Position numbers and translations under genes: made by a program. DNA of 10,011 nt from assembly GCA_029881635.1 (NCBI GenBank), contig JAOUMG010000032.1, positions 1 to 10,011 of the forward strand. Direction: 5' to 3'. The DNA is from Paracoccaceae bacterium. GTDB taxonomy: Bacteria > Pseudomonadota > Alphaproteobacteria > Rhodobacterales > Rhodobacteraceae. Numbering within the stretch: position 1 is the stretch's first letter; each line of letters starts with the position of its first letter. This document shows positions 1 to 6,476 of the stretch, piece by piece. The notes beneath the pieces were generated by a model that saw only the letters and a list, made by a program, of their open reading frames with translations, ran no database searches and had not been told where the DNA came from.

Positions 1-108
1 GATACGGTTCGCGCACGCGACAAAAAACCAGAACTGACATCTGTCTATCTGCGGCTGGTCGATCTTAAGGAACGTCTGGCACGCAGCGGCACATCATCGC
101 GCGGTTAG
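1..108 (+). CDS. 3' end of a plus-strand gene, possibly a MerR-family regulator (partial)
   Basis: Frame 1 is open from the first base to a TAG at 106-108, giving 35 residues of a C-terminal tail. It contains the segment VYLRLVDLKERLARSG, an amphipathic helix rich in Arg and Leu. A short hydrophilic end (TSSRG) follows. No domain can be recognised in so short a piece. In Rhodobacteraceae I recall a MerR-type regulator (the plsX-fabH-ihfA-merR cluster) lying directly before a tRNA-Pro, and its C-terminus often ends in a helix like this. The identity is therefore an inference from context and a loose resemblance, not a domain hit. That it is coding is more secure: the frame has no stop, and a short hairpin that could end transcription lies just downstream. 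Confidence 0.45.
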   Translation, partial: DTVRARDKKPELTSVYLRLVDLKERLARSGTSSRG

Positions 109-134
109 AACTTTCGCAATGCACTTTCCCCCCC

Positions 135-154
135 TTGCCGCGGGCAACCGTTTT
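135..154 (+). terminator. weak candidate terminator after the partial gene
   Basis: A 5-bp stem with a 3-nt loop (TTGCC-GCG-GGCAA, 135-147) is followed by CCG and four T residues (151-154). It lies 26 bp past the stop of the partial gene and ahead of the tRNA. The stem is short and the T run is brief, so this is only a candidate. Confidence 0.25.
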
Positions 155-159
155 GGTGC

Positions 160-189
160 TTGCCCCTGCCTCTACAATCGTCCTATACA
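160..189 (+). promoter_or_regulatory. candidate promoter of the tRNA-Pro gene
   Basis: TTGCCC at 160-165 and TATACA at 184-189, 18 bp apart, resemble sigma-70 -35 and -10 boxes. They would start transcription a few bases before the mature tRNA 5' end at 199. A second -10-like hexamer, TACAAT (173-178), lies between them but has no good -35 partner. The assignment rests on consensus similarity only. Confidence 0.3.
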
Positions 190-198
190 GCGCCGCGT

Positions 199-276
199 CG
201 GGCCGTGGCGCAGCCTGGTTAGCGCGTCCGTCTGGGGGGCGGAAGGTCGCGAGTTCGAATCTCGCCGGCCCGACCA
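199..276 (+). tRNA. tRNA-Pro (anticodon GGG)
   Basis: The cloverleaf folds completely. The acceptor stem pairs CGGGCCG (199-205) with CGGCCCG (266-272). The D stem pairs GCGC (208-211) with GCGC (222-225). The anticodon stem pairs TCCGT (227-231) with GCGGA (239-243), including one T-G pair. The seven-base loop is CTGGGGG, with anticodon GGG at 234-236. The variable loop is five bases. The T stem pairs GCGAG (249-253) with CTCGC (261-265) around the loop TTCGAAT. The discriminator base is A273 and the CCA end is encoded (274-276). GGG reads CCC and CCU proline codons. Confidence 0.97.
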
Positions 277-283
277 CTACCGA

Positions 284-313
284 AACGCCCATCCCGTCAC
301 TGGGGTGGGCGTT
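284..313 (+). terminator. strong hairpin behind tRNA-Pro, likely terminator or processing signal
   Basis: AACGCCCATCCC (284-295) pairs with GGGGTGGGCGTT (302-313) over 12 bp with a single T-G pair and a 6-nt loop. It starts 7 bp after the encoded CCA. The bases that follow (CGCATAT) are not a clean T run, so it may act as an imperfect intrinsic terminator or as a 3' processing barrier for the tRNA precursor. It ends 20 bp before the dcd start codon, so read-through would place it in the dcd leader. Confidence 0.55.
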
Positions 314-333
314 CGCATATCGGGGGGCGGCAA

Positions 334-1428
334 GTGACGGGCAAAATCGAAGCGACGGGCGTTCTGGCTGACACAGCCCTCAGGTCGATGATCGCTGCCA
401 ATGAAATATCGGCATCGCCCGACATTACCGAGCCGCAAATTCAACCCGCCAGTCTGGATTTACGTTTGGGAACAGTCGCATATCGTGTGCGCGCATCATT
501 TCTGGCTGGCAAGAACAGGACAGTCGCAGAGCGTATCGACGAGTTTGAGATGCACCGCGTTGACTTGAGTGCAGGCGCCGTGTTGGAAAAAGGCTGCGTC
601 TATGTCGTGCCGCTGATGGAACGTCTGGCCCTGCCCGGCGGTGTGACTGCTGTGGCCAATGCCAAAAGCTCCACCGGCCGACTGGATCTGCTGACCCGGA
701 CCATCGTTGATGGCGGGGTCGAGTTTGACCGCATTCCTGACGGATATCACGGCCCGCTTTATGCCGAGGTCTGCCCCCGCTCATTTTCGGTACTGGTGCG
801 TCCCGGCATGCGGTTGAACCAGATCCGTTTCCGGGCCGGGCAGGCCATCCTGAGCGATGAGGAACTGAATAAATTGCACCACGCCGAACCCTTGGTCAGC
901 GGAACGGCTCTGATTTCCGAAGGACTGGGGTTTTCCGTCGACCTCAAACCAAAGACTGGGGATCTTGTCGGATACCGCGCCAAACCGCATACCGGCGTGA
1001 TCGACCTCGATCTTATCGGTCACTATGACCCTTCCGAGTTCTGGGAGGAAATCCGCACCAAAGATGGCCGGATCATTCTTGATCCCGGGGCGTTCTACAT
1101 ATTGGTCAGCCGCGAAGCGGTGACCATTCCACCCGATTACGCTGCCGAGATGGCGCCCTATCTGGCTATGGTCGGTGAATTTCGCGTACATTACGCCGGT
1201 TTCTTCGACCCCGGGTTTGGCCACGGGGATGCCGGGGGCAATGGGTCGCGCGGGGTGCTCGAGGTACGCTGCCACGAAGCCCCCTTTGTGTTGGAACACG
1301 GTCAGGTCGTCGGGCGATTGGTTTACGAACGTATGGCCACACGACCGGCACGCTTGTATGGCACGGGCATTGCGTCGAATTATCAGGGACAGGGCCTGAA
1401 GCTGTCGAAGCATTTTCGCGCAGGCTAG
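334..1428 (+). CDS. dcd: 2'-deoxycytidine 5'-triphosphate deaminase, double-length alphaproteobacterial type
   Basis: Hydrolytically deaminates dCTP to dUTP, the precursor of dUMP for thymidylate synthesis; cytoplasmic. The 364-residue product is about twice the usual ~190 residues and reads as two tandem jelly-roll units of the Dcd/dUTPase fold. Unit 1 (about 32-170) has IQPASLDLRLG (36-46), KSSTGRL (111-117), YAEV (143-146) and RPGMRLNQIRF (156-166). From memory of E. coli Dcd, S112, R116 and E145 correspond to its active-site Ser111, Arg115 and Glu138. Unit 2 (about 240-335) has HYAGFFDPGFG (287-297) and VLEV (308-311) but no SSxxR motif. The tail SNYQGQGLKLSKHF matches the C-terminus of this family. 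The start is a GTG at 334 behind a purine-rich GGGGGGCGG (321-329). The next gene begins 22 bp later, so the two are probably cotranscribed. Confidence 0.93.
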   Translation: MTGKIEATGVLADTALRSMIAANEISASPDITEPQIQPASLDLRLGTVAYRVRASFLAGKNRTVAERIDEFEMHRVDLSAGAVLEKGCVYVVPLMERLALPGGVTAVANAKSSTGRLDLLTRTIVDGGVEFDRIPDGYHGPLYAEVCPRSFSVLVRPGMRLNQIRFRAGQAILSDEELNKLHHAEPLVSGTALISEGLGFSVDLKPKTGDLVGYRAKPHTGVIDLDLIGHYDPSEFWEEIRTKDGRIILDPGAFYILVSREAVTIPPDYAAEMAPYLAMVGEFRVHYAGFFDPGFGHGDAGGNGSRGVLEVRCHEAPFVLEHGQVVGRLVYERMATRPARLYGTGIASNYQGQGLKLSKHFRAG

Positions 1429-1450
1429 AACGTATCCAAGGGGGGAGCAA

Positions 1451-2620
1451 ATGATCGACATTGACCGGGTTCGTGCTGATACGCCTGCCTGCGAAAACAT
1501 CATTCACTTCAACAATGCCGGGGCGTCACTGATGCCATTGCCGGTACAAAAGGCTGTGATAGGCCATCTGGAGGAGGAAGCCCGGATCGGCGGCTATGAG
1601 GCCGAGGAGCAGGCAGCCGAGGACATCGCGTCATTCTATACGGAGTTGGCAGCTTTGATCGGGGCCAGACCCGACGAGATTGCCTATGTCGAAAACGCCA
1701 CCCGCGCGTGGGATATGGCCTTTTACGGGCTGCCATTGGAACCGGGCGACAGGATACTGACCCATCGCTCGGAGTATATGTCAAACTACCTCGGGCTAGT
1801 GCAGCAGGCAAAGCGGCGGGGGTTATATGTTGATCTCGTGCCTTCTGACGCCCATGGCCAGATTGATGTCGAGGCGCTCGAGGCGGCAATCGGCCCCAAA
1901 ACCCGGCTGATCGCCCTGACCCATGTACCGACGCATGGCGGGCTCGTGAACCCCGCGGAGGCGGTGGGTAAAGTCGCCCGTAGGCACGGGCTGATCTATC
2001 TTCTGGATGCCTGTCAGTCAGCCGGACAGATCGCGCTGAACGTAAACAAAATCGGTTGCGATATTTTGTCGGGCACGGGGCGGAAATTTCTGCGCGGGCC
2101 ACGTGGCACCGGGTTCCTCTACATCTCGCGCAACATGATGGAGAGGGTGGAGCCGCCCTTTATCGACCTTCACGCTGCAACTCTTACCGGCACTGGCAGC
2201 TACGAATTGGCGGCGGGCGCAAAGCGGTTTGAAAACTGGGAAAGCTATGTCGCCGGTCGGGTCGGCCTTGCGAGGGCAGTCGGCTACGCTCGCCAGATCG
2301 GGATTGAGGCGATCGAGGCGCGGGTGACCGATCTGGCCGCAAAGCTGCGTGCGCAACTCGTGGATTTACCTGGCGTTGAGGTTCATGACCTTGGTCAGAG
2401 GAAATGCGCAATTGCCACCTTTACCTGCCCGCATGAACCGGCCACGGCCACGGTCAAACGGTTGCGCAAATCGGGGATTAATGTCAGCAGTTCTGATTTT
2501 CCCGGTGCCCAGCTGGACTTCGGACCGCGTGGACTTACCTCGGTTGTGCGTGCCTCGGTTCACTATTTCAACACCGAAGCTGAGATCAGCCGTTTTTGCG
2601 CCGCTGTCGCCAAACGTTGA
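1451..2620 (+). CDS. class V aminotransferase-fold PLP-dependent enzyme, substrate unknown
   Basis: A 389-residue fold-type I PLP enzyme of the class V aminotransferase / NifS-like group, the usual length. FNNAGASLMP (20-29) is the N-terminal substrate-loop motif. DACQSAGQ (186-193) carries the Asp that pairs with the PLP pyridine nitrogen. SGTGRKFLRGPRGTGF (207-222) carries the Schiff-base lysine, K212. RFENWE (259-264) and RASVHYFNTEAEI (367-379) are the C-terminal group motifs. The cysteine-desulfurase HCA loop is absent: the aligned stretch reads ASVHYFNT, so SufS/IscS activity is unlikely. Related enzymes include isopenicillin-N-epimerase-like proteins, cysteine/cystine lyases and the EgtE sulfoxide lyase; I cannot choose among them. 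The ATG follows AAGGGGGGAG at a good ribosome-binding distance. Being 22 bp behind dcd suggests cotranscription but no obvious shared pathway. It converges on the small gene at 2627 with no room for a separate terminator. Confidence 0.88.
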   Translation: MIDIDRVRADTPACENIIHFNNAGASLMPLPVQKAVIGHLEEEARIGGYEAEEQAAEDIASFYTELAALIGARPDEIAYVENATRAWDMAFYGLPLEPGDRILTHRSEYMSNYLGLVQQAKRRGLYVDLVPSDAHGQIDVEALEAAIGPKTRLIALTHVPTHGGLVNPAEAVGKVARRHGLIYLLDACQSAGQIALNVNKIGCDILSGTGRKFLRGPRGTGFLYISRNMMERVEPPFIDLHAATLTGTGSYELAAGAKRFENWESYVAGRVGLARAVGYARQIGIEAIEARVTDLAAKLRAQLVDLPGVEVHDLGQRKCAIATFTCPHEPATATVKRLRKSGINVSSSDFPGAQLDFGPRGLTSVVRASVHYFNTEAEISRFCAAVAKR

Positions 2621-2626
2621 AGAGGT

Positions 2627-2839
2627 TCAGCGGTTCAGGCGCCGGGTGATCTTGGACATGTCCTTGGCCCGCTTGGCCATATCGCGGCCCATCTTTGCCT
2701 GCTCGTGGTCTTCGGCGGTCATGTCTTCTTTCCGCTTGCCTTTACGGGTCGCAAGGTCAAACCCCTTGTCGACGCCAGTTCGGACCAATCTACGAACGAC
2801 CTGATTGATGACCATGTTGATAAGTCGGTTCAAGTCCAT
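2627..2839 (-). CDS. small basic conserved hypothetical protein downstream of scpB
   Basis: A 70-residue protein. An amphipathic N-terminal helix (MDLNRLINMVINQVVRRL) is followed by a hydrophilic, strongly charged second half rich in Lys, Arg, Asp and Met (about 36-70). It has no signal peptide, no true membrane segment and no motif I recognise. I chose the ATG at 2837-2839 because GAAGGGAG lies about 8 bp upstream. An in-frame TTG at 2855-2857 would add six residues, but it overlaps the scpB stop and has a poorer site. The gene follows scpB by 14 bp and is probably the last cistron of the nagZ-scpAB operon. I recall small uncharacterised proteins in this position in related Rhodobacteraceae, but I do not know a function. 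Its 3' end lies 6 bp from the convergent aminotransferase-fold gene. Confidence 0.72.
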   Translation of the reverse strand: MDLNRLINMVINQVVRRLVRTGVDKGFDLATRKGKRKEDMTAEDHEQAKMGRDMAKRAKDMSKITRRLNR

Positions 2840-2853
2840 TCCATAAGCTCCCT

Positions 2854-3510
2854 TCAATCCTCAAAAAGTTCGCTTTGCCCTGCGATGTTCTCGGCCTCAT
2901 CCTCGTCATCCGACGCCGCCAGATTATCTGATCCCGGCAGCGGTCGATTGTCTAACAACCCGGCCGCACGAAGCTCTTTAAGCCCGGGAAGGTCACGCGC
3001 GGATTCAAGCCCGAAATGGTCAAGAAAAGTCTGCGTGACGACATATGTCACTGGCCTGCCCGGCGTCATTCTGCGCCGTCCGAACCGGATCCATTCCAAT
3101 TCCAGCAGTTGATCGACGGTACCGCGCGACACGGCCACGCCCCTAATTTCCTCGATCTCGGCCCGGGTTGCGGGCTGGTGATAGGCGATGATGGCCAGCG
3201 TCTCGATCGCAGCACGGCTGAGCTTTCGCGTCTCAACCGTTTCCTTCTGCATCAGAAATCCAAGATCGGGTGCGGTACGCATGGCCCAGGCATCACCGAC
3301 CTTGACGACGTGGACGCCGCGCCCCTCATACCGTTTGCGCAGATGTACCAGCGCCTCGGCGGGATCGGATCCATGGGGCATCCGCGCCGTGAGGTCAGCC
3401 ACCGTTACCGGATCTGCCGAAGCAAACAGGATCGCTTCGACCATGCGTTCCTGTTCAGGCATGGGAGGCGCTTCAAAAAGGCTCTGATCGGGTGTCGGGG
3501 TATCGTTCAC
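2854..3510 (-). CDS. scpB: segregation and condensation protein B
   Basis: ScpB is the small kleisin-interacting subunit of the bacterial SMC-ScpAB condensin, which compacts and helps segregate the chromosome; it works as a dimer on ScpA. The 218-residue product has two winged-helix domains, at about residues 18-88 and 97-168. The second has the family signature LSRAAIETLAIIAYHQPATR (97-116), then EIRGV (121-125), GRRRMTPGRPVTY (144-156), TFLDHFGL (161-168) and DLPGLKEL (173-180). The end is acidic (DDEDEAEN, 201-208), a common ScpB tail. The start codon is GTG, overlapping the scpA stop by 3 bp (3507-3510, GTGA), with GGAAAGA upstream. This arrangement indicates translational coupling and matched amounts of the two subunits. 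The next cistron begins 14 bp downstream. Confidence 0.95.
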   Translation of the reverse strand: MNDTPTPDQSLFEAPPMPEQERMVEAILFASADPVTVADLTARMPHGSDPAEALVHLRKRYEGRGVHVVKVGDAWAMRTAPDLGFLMQKETVETRKLSRAAIETLAIIAYHQPATRAEIEEIRGVAVSRGTVDQLLELEWIRFGRRRMTPGRPVTYVVTQTFLDHFGLESARDLPGLKELRAAGLLDNRPLPGSDNLAASDDEDEAENIAGQSELFED

Positions 3511-4295
3511 GGGTCTTTCCGTCTGATGGAGATAGGGGCAAATGATTCGATTTGGCGGATGATGATCCGTCCCTGCTTGGCCAGTTCCAACGACGCGGCA
3601 AAGGTCGAAGCGGTGGCCGAACGCCGTCTGGCCGGGTCAGCGGACCAGCCTTCGGGAAGGTAGTTGACGAGATCGGTCCAGTCACCGGCAAATCCGATCA
3701 ACCCACGCATGCGGTCCAGCGCCTGTTCCATGGTAAACACATGATTTCGGTCCATGGCGTAGGGGCGAAATTCATCATGGGTTCTGATGCGGGCATAACC
3801 CTGCATAAGATCCAGCAAGGTGGCGGTATACTTGACAGATCGCTTGCGCGTCACATCCTCCGGGATACCGCGGGCAAAAAAATCACGCCCCTTCTGGTCG
3901 CGTCCCATCAGCCGGGCGGCGGCTTCGCGCATGGCTTGCAAGCGTTCGAGCTGAAACGCGAGATGGGCAGCAAGCTCTTCGCCCGAGGGGCCATCGTCGG
4001 CCGGGTCCGGCGGCAGCAGAAGGCGCGACTTCAGAAAGGCGAGCCAAGCCGCCATCACCAGATAGTCTGCGGCAAGTTCAATCCGCAAAGTCTTGGCTTC
4101 GTTAACAAACTTCAGATATTGTTCAGCCAGTTGCAGCACCGAAACTCGCCGCAAATCGACCTTCTGGGTTCTGGAAAGCATCAGGAGAAGGTCAAGCGGT
4201 CCTTCGAAACCGTCCACATCGACGATCAACGATTCCACCGATAACCGCTCAGTGACGCTGACGCTATCCTCCTCAAATGCGGTTGTTTCAGCCAT
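3507..4295 (-). CDS. scpA: segregation and condensation protein A (kleisin)
   Basis: ScpA is the kleisin that bridges the SMC head domains and recruits ScpB. The 262-residue product shows the N-terminal SMC-binding region with DGFEGPLDLLLML (28-40) and QKVDLRRVSVLQLAEQYL (44-61). AADYLVMAAWLAFLKSRLLL (75-94) follows. A charged middle section leads to a C-terminal winged helix, FAASLELAKQGRIIIRQ (232-248) and FAPISI (252-257), of the type that contacts the other SMC head. About 27 residues before the conserved start of the family form an acidic extension. The ATG at 4293-4295 is preceded by GAAGGAA at a suitable distance. It overlaps the end of nagZ by 8 bp, and its stop overlaps the scpB start, so nagZ, scpA and scpB form one transcription unit. 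Confidence 0.96.
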   Translation of the reverse strand: MAETTAFEEDSVSVTERLSVESLIVDVDGFEGPLDLLLMLSRTQKVDLRRVSVLQLAEQYLKFVNEAKTLRIELAADYLVMAAWLAFLKSRLLLPPDPADDGPSGEELAAHLAFQLERLQAMREAAARLMGRDQKGRDFFARGIPEDVTRKRSVKYTATLLDLMQGYARIRTHDEFRPYAMDRNHVFTMEQALDRMRGLIGFAGDWTDLVNYLPEGWSADPARRRSATASTFAASLELAKQGRIIIRQIESFAPISIRRKDP

Positions 4296-5316
4296 TGCGC
4301 GGTTCCTTCAGAAGCGCTTCAAACTCGGCTTCCAAATGAGCGGTGTCAATGGCGTCCGGTGTCTGGCGCGCTTGCAGCGCCCGTTCAATCCGTTTGGCCG
4401 TCTTCGGCCCAACGGTTCCGGCGTTGGCAACGACCGCCTCCATTTCTGCACGCTTGCCGTTGCAGTGCAGGGCGATGTCACAGCCTGCCGCAATGGCAGC
4501 CCCTGCCCGTTCCCCGATACTGCCTGACAGGGCCTGCATTGAAAGATCATCCGAAATCAGCAACCCGTCAAAGCCGATCATATCCCGGATGACGGTGATC
4601 ATACGGGCCGAAGAGGTTGCCGGATGGCCTGCATCGACTGCGTCAAAAACGATATGGGCGGTCAGTGCCATTGGCAAATCGGCCAGCGCCCTGAAGGCGG
4701 CGAAATCGGTTTGCTCCAACTCCATCAGTCCGGCATCGACACGGGGCAATTCCAGATGGCTGTCCATTGTGGCGCGGCCGTGACCCGGCATGTGTTTGAC
4801 CGCAGGCAACACGCCACCCGCCAGGAGCCCGTCAGCGGCAGCGCGAGCAGCCTTGATCACCGTCCCCAGATCGTCGGAAAAACATCGGTTGCGCAAAAAG
4901 GGATGGGTTTGACGGCGGGCGATATCCACGCTCGGGGCGCAGTTGGCGTCAATGCCGACGGATCTGAGTTCCGCCGCGATCAGCCGGTAGCGCAGCCATA
5001 TCGACCGTTCCATCACCTCGGGCGCGGTTCCGGCAACCTGTTCAAGCGGTGGCAACCATTCGCGCCAGTGCGGTGCGCGCAGTCGCTGAACCCGCCCACC
5101 TTCCTGATCAACAAGAATCGGGGCATCACGCCCCAGCGCATTGCGCAAATCCCTCGTCAGACGGCACAGTTGGTCGGGTGTATCGACATTTCGGGCAAAA
5201 AGGATGAACCCCAACGGGTTGGCATCACGAAAAAACGCATGTTCATCGGGGCCAAGGTGGGTACCCTCACATCCGAGGATCGTGGCAGACAGGCCTGCCC
5301 CAGCATCTGATGGCAT
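4288..5316 (-). CDS. nagZ: beta-N-acetylhexosaminidase NagZ (GH3)
   Basis: Cytoplasmic glycoside hydrolase family 3 enzyme that removes N-acetylglucosamine from GlcNAc-anhydroMurNAc peptides during peptidoglycan recycling. With the start at 5316 it has 342 residues, normal for NagZ. Motifs in order are NPLGFILFARNV (33-44), LVDQEGGRVQRL (68-79), ANCAPSVD (124-131), KHMPGHG (174-180), DSH (185-187) and LLISDDLSM (252-260). The last holds the nucleophilic Asp; the KHxPGHG...DSH loop provides the His/Asp acid-base pair known for this family. There is no signal peptide, as expected. The chosen ATG (5314-5316) overlaps the SPOR gene stop as TGATG. An in-frame ATG at 5338-5340 would add eight residues, but neither start has an obvious Shine-Dalgarno sequence, so translational coupling favours the shorter form. 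Muropeptide products of NagZ induce ampC beta-lactamase in some other bacteria; nothing here shows that link. Confidence 0.95.
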   Translation of the reverse strand: MPSDAGAGLSATILGCEGTHLGPDEHAFFRDANPLGFILFARNVDTPDQLCRLTRDLRNALGRDAPILVDQEGGRVQRLRAPHWREWLPPLEQVAGTAPEVMERSIWLRYRLIAAELRSVGIDANCAPSVDIARRQTHPFLRNRCFSDDLGTVIKAARAAADGLLAGGVLPAVKHMPGHGRATMDSHLELPRVDAGLMELEQTDFAAFRALADLPMALTAHIVFDAVDAGHPATSSARMITVIRDMIGFDGLLISDDLSMQALSGSIGERAGAAIAAGCDIALHCNGKRAEMEAVVANAGTVGPKTAKRIERALQARQTPDAIDTAHLEAEFEALLKEPRNG

Positions 5317-6389
5317 CACCGCACCACGGCGGGAACGCATTCTGCATTGTCGGCCTCCAGCGCGGCGCAGAACCGACGCGCGTCATCCACATCGGAAAAA
5401 CCTTCGACCCGCAGTCGGTAGAACATCTGCCCGCCACTGGTCGCCGGCTCAATCACACGGCGCTTGCCGTCAAACAGCGAACCATACCGTTCTGCCGCGG
5501 CGTCCCATTGCAGCTCTGCCTCGGAAGGGCTGGAATAGGCACCAATCTGGACCAGTCTCGTGCCGACGGCCAGTGCATCGGGGGATATATCCAGCGCAGG
5601 TGGTGGGGCCATGGCGGCAGCAACGGCGGCGGCGGCGGCTTCGGCCATTGCATCGCTTTCGGTTGCTTCTGCTCCAAGGGTCTCCGCAGAGACGGCCTCA
5701 GCACTGCCAGCAGCGGTACTTGCAACAGTCAGGCTGGCACCTTCCCGACCCGGACGTGACAACGGGCGCGGTGATTGCACCACGCCGGGCACAGAGGCGG
5801 GAAGGATTGTCAGATCGCTTGCAGGCGCAGCAGCGGCATCTGTTTCAACCAGGTCGGCCGGACCGTCAGGCAAGGGCTGGGAAGGTCGGACCGCGGCCGG
5901 GCCTGTGACCGGAACCTCTGCCGCATCAATCGAAGCAGGCAAGGTCCGCGATGCAGGGGCGGCGGGATCTGTCAGACCCAAGGCCGGAGTATTATCCATA
6001 GCGACGGCCAATTCACCCATCGGCTGGTCTTCATCGGCAAGACCATCGGTACGGGGGGCCAGCGTCAAGGTTTCGGCGGCATCGGCTGCGGTTCCGTCGG
6101 CCGCAATCCGGTTGACGGCCAACCCCTGATGCAGGGCCAATTCACCGCCAGGGTTTTCGGGTGCAATGCGCGCAGGCCCCTCAAGGGCGCGGATCACCGG
6201 AATGCCATTCACATCCCGCACCGCAAGTTCATAACCCCAAAAGCCCAGCCCTATGATCAACGCCACCGAGGTGGCCGCACCGGCACCATTGACCAGCTTT
6301 TGAAACCTTACACCCGCAGGAACGGTTTCAGCCACGCGCGGTTCATACGCACCATAGGAGTCAAAATCGTCGAAATCTGCATCCGCCAT
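5316..6389 (-). CDS. SPOR-domain cell-envelope protein
   Basis: A 357-residue bitopic inner-membrane protein. It has an acidic cytoplasmic N-terminus (1-37, rich in Asp/Phe/Tyr). One membrane helix, ATSVALIIGLGFWGYELAV (39-57), follows. A long periplasmic linker (about 60-270) is rich in Ala, Pro, Thr and Glu, with an alanine run at 251-259. The C-terminal SPOR domain spans about 276-354: RLVQIGAYSSPSEAE (278-292), FYRLRVEGFSDVDDARRFC (323-341). SPOR domains bind septal peptidoglycan stripped of stem peptides and bring proteins such as FtsN, DedD and DamX to the division site. This layout is FtsN-like, but there is no FtsN essential-segment motif that I can recognise. The ATG at 6387-6389 was preferred to an upstream TTG (6417-6419) because GAGGCAAGAG precedes it. 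Its stop overlaps the nagZ start, joining two peptidoglycan-related genes. Confidence 0.88.
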   Translation of the reverse strand: MADADFDDFDSYGAYEPRVAETVPAGVRFQKLVNGAGAATSVALIIGLGFWGYELAVRDVNGIPVIRALEGPARIAPENPGGELALHQGLAVNRIAADGTAADAAETLTLAPRTDGLADEDQPMGELAVAMDNTPALGLTDPAAPASRTLPASIDAAEVPVTGPAAVRPSQPLPDGPADLVETDAAAAPASDLTILPASVPGVVQSPRPLSRPGREGASLTVASTAAGSAEAVSAETLGAEATESDAMAEAAAAAVAAAMAPPPALDISPDALAVGTRLVQIGAYSSPSEAELQWDAAAERYGSLFDGKRRVIEPATSGGQMFYRLRVEGFSDVDDARRFCAALEADNAECVPAVVR

Positions 6390-6438
6390 GCTCTTGCCTC
6401 GCTCGCGGATGATCCCCAACCAATCTGGAGAATTCCGC

Positions 6439-6466
6439 GTTATATTTGCCTCGACCTGGCGGACAG
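6439..6466 (-). promoter_or_regulatory. candidate promoter of the SPOR-nagZ-scpAB operon
   Basis: On the minus strand TATAAC (plus 6439-6444) matches the -10 consensus at five of six bases. A weak -35-like CTGTCC (plus 6461-6466) lies 16 bp upstream. It sits in the 87-bp gap between argS and the SPOR gene, about 50 bp before the start codon. The -35 match is poor, and read-through from argS is equally possible because no clear terminator is seen between the genes. Confidence 0.25.
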
Positions 6467-6476
6467 CGCCTGTTGA

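Noticed and set aside
65..292. 75-residue minus-strand open frame containing the segment ARFELATFRPP
   Set aside because: It lies antisense to tRNA-Pro. Its core is the translation of the tRNA T arm and anticodon arm, a common spurious annotation, and the tRNA fold is complete.
781..1503. 240-residue minus-strand open frame across the dCTP deaminase gene
   Set aside because: The opposite strand has a full-length recognisable Dcd with a good start and neighbour spacing. The antisense product shows no motifs and is a GC-driven shadow.
3552..4244. 230-residue plus-strand open frame
   Set aside because: Antisense to scpA, which is complete and has all family motifs.
5141..5908. 255-residue plus-strand open frame rich in Arg, Pro and His
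   Set aside because: Antisense to nagZ and the SPOR gene. The odd composition reflects reverse reading of Ala/Pro-rich codons.
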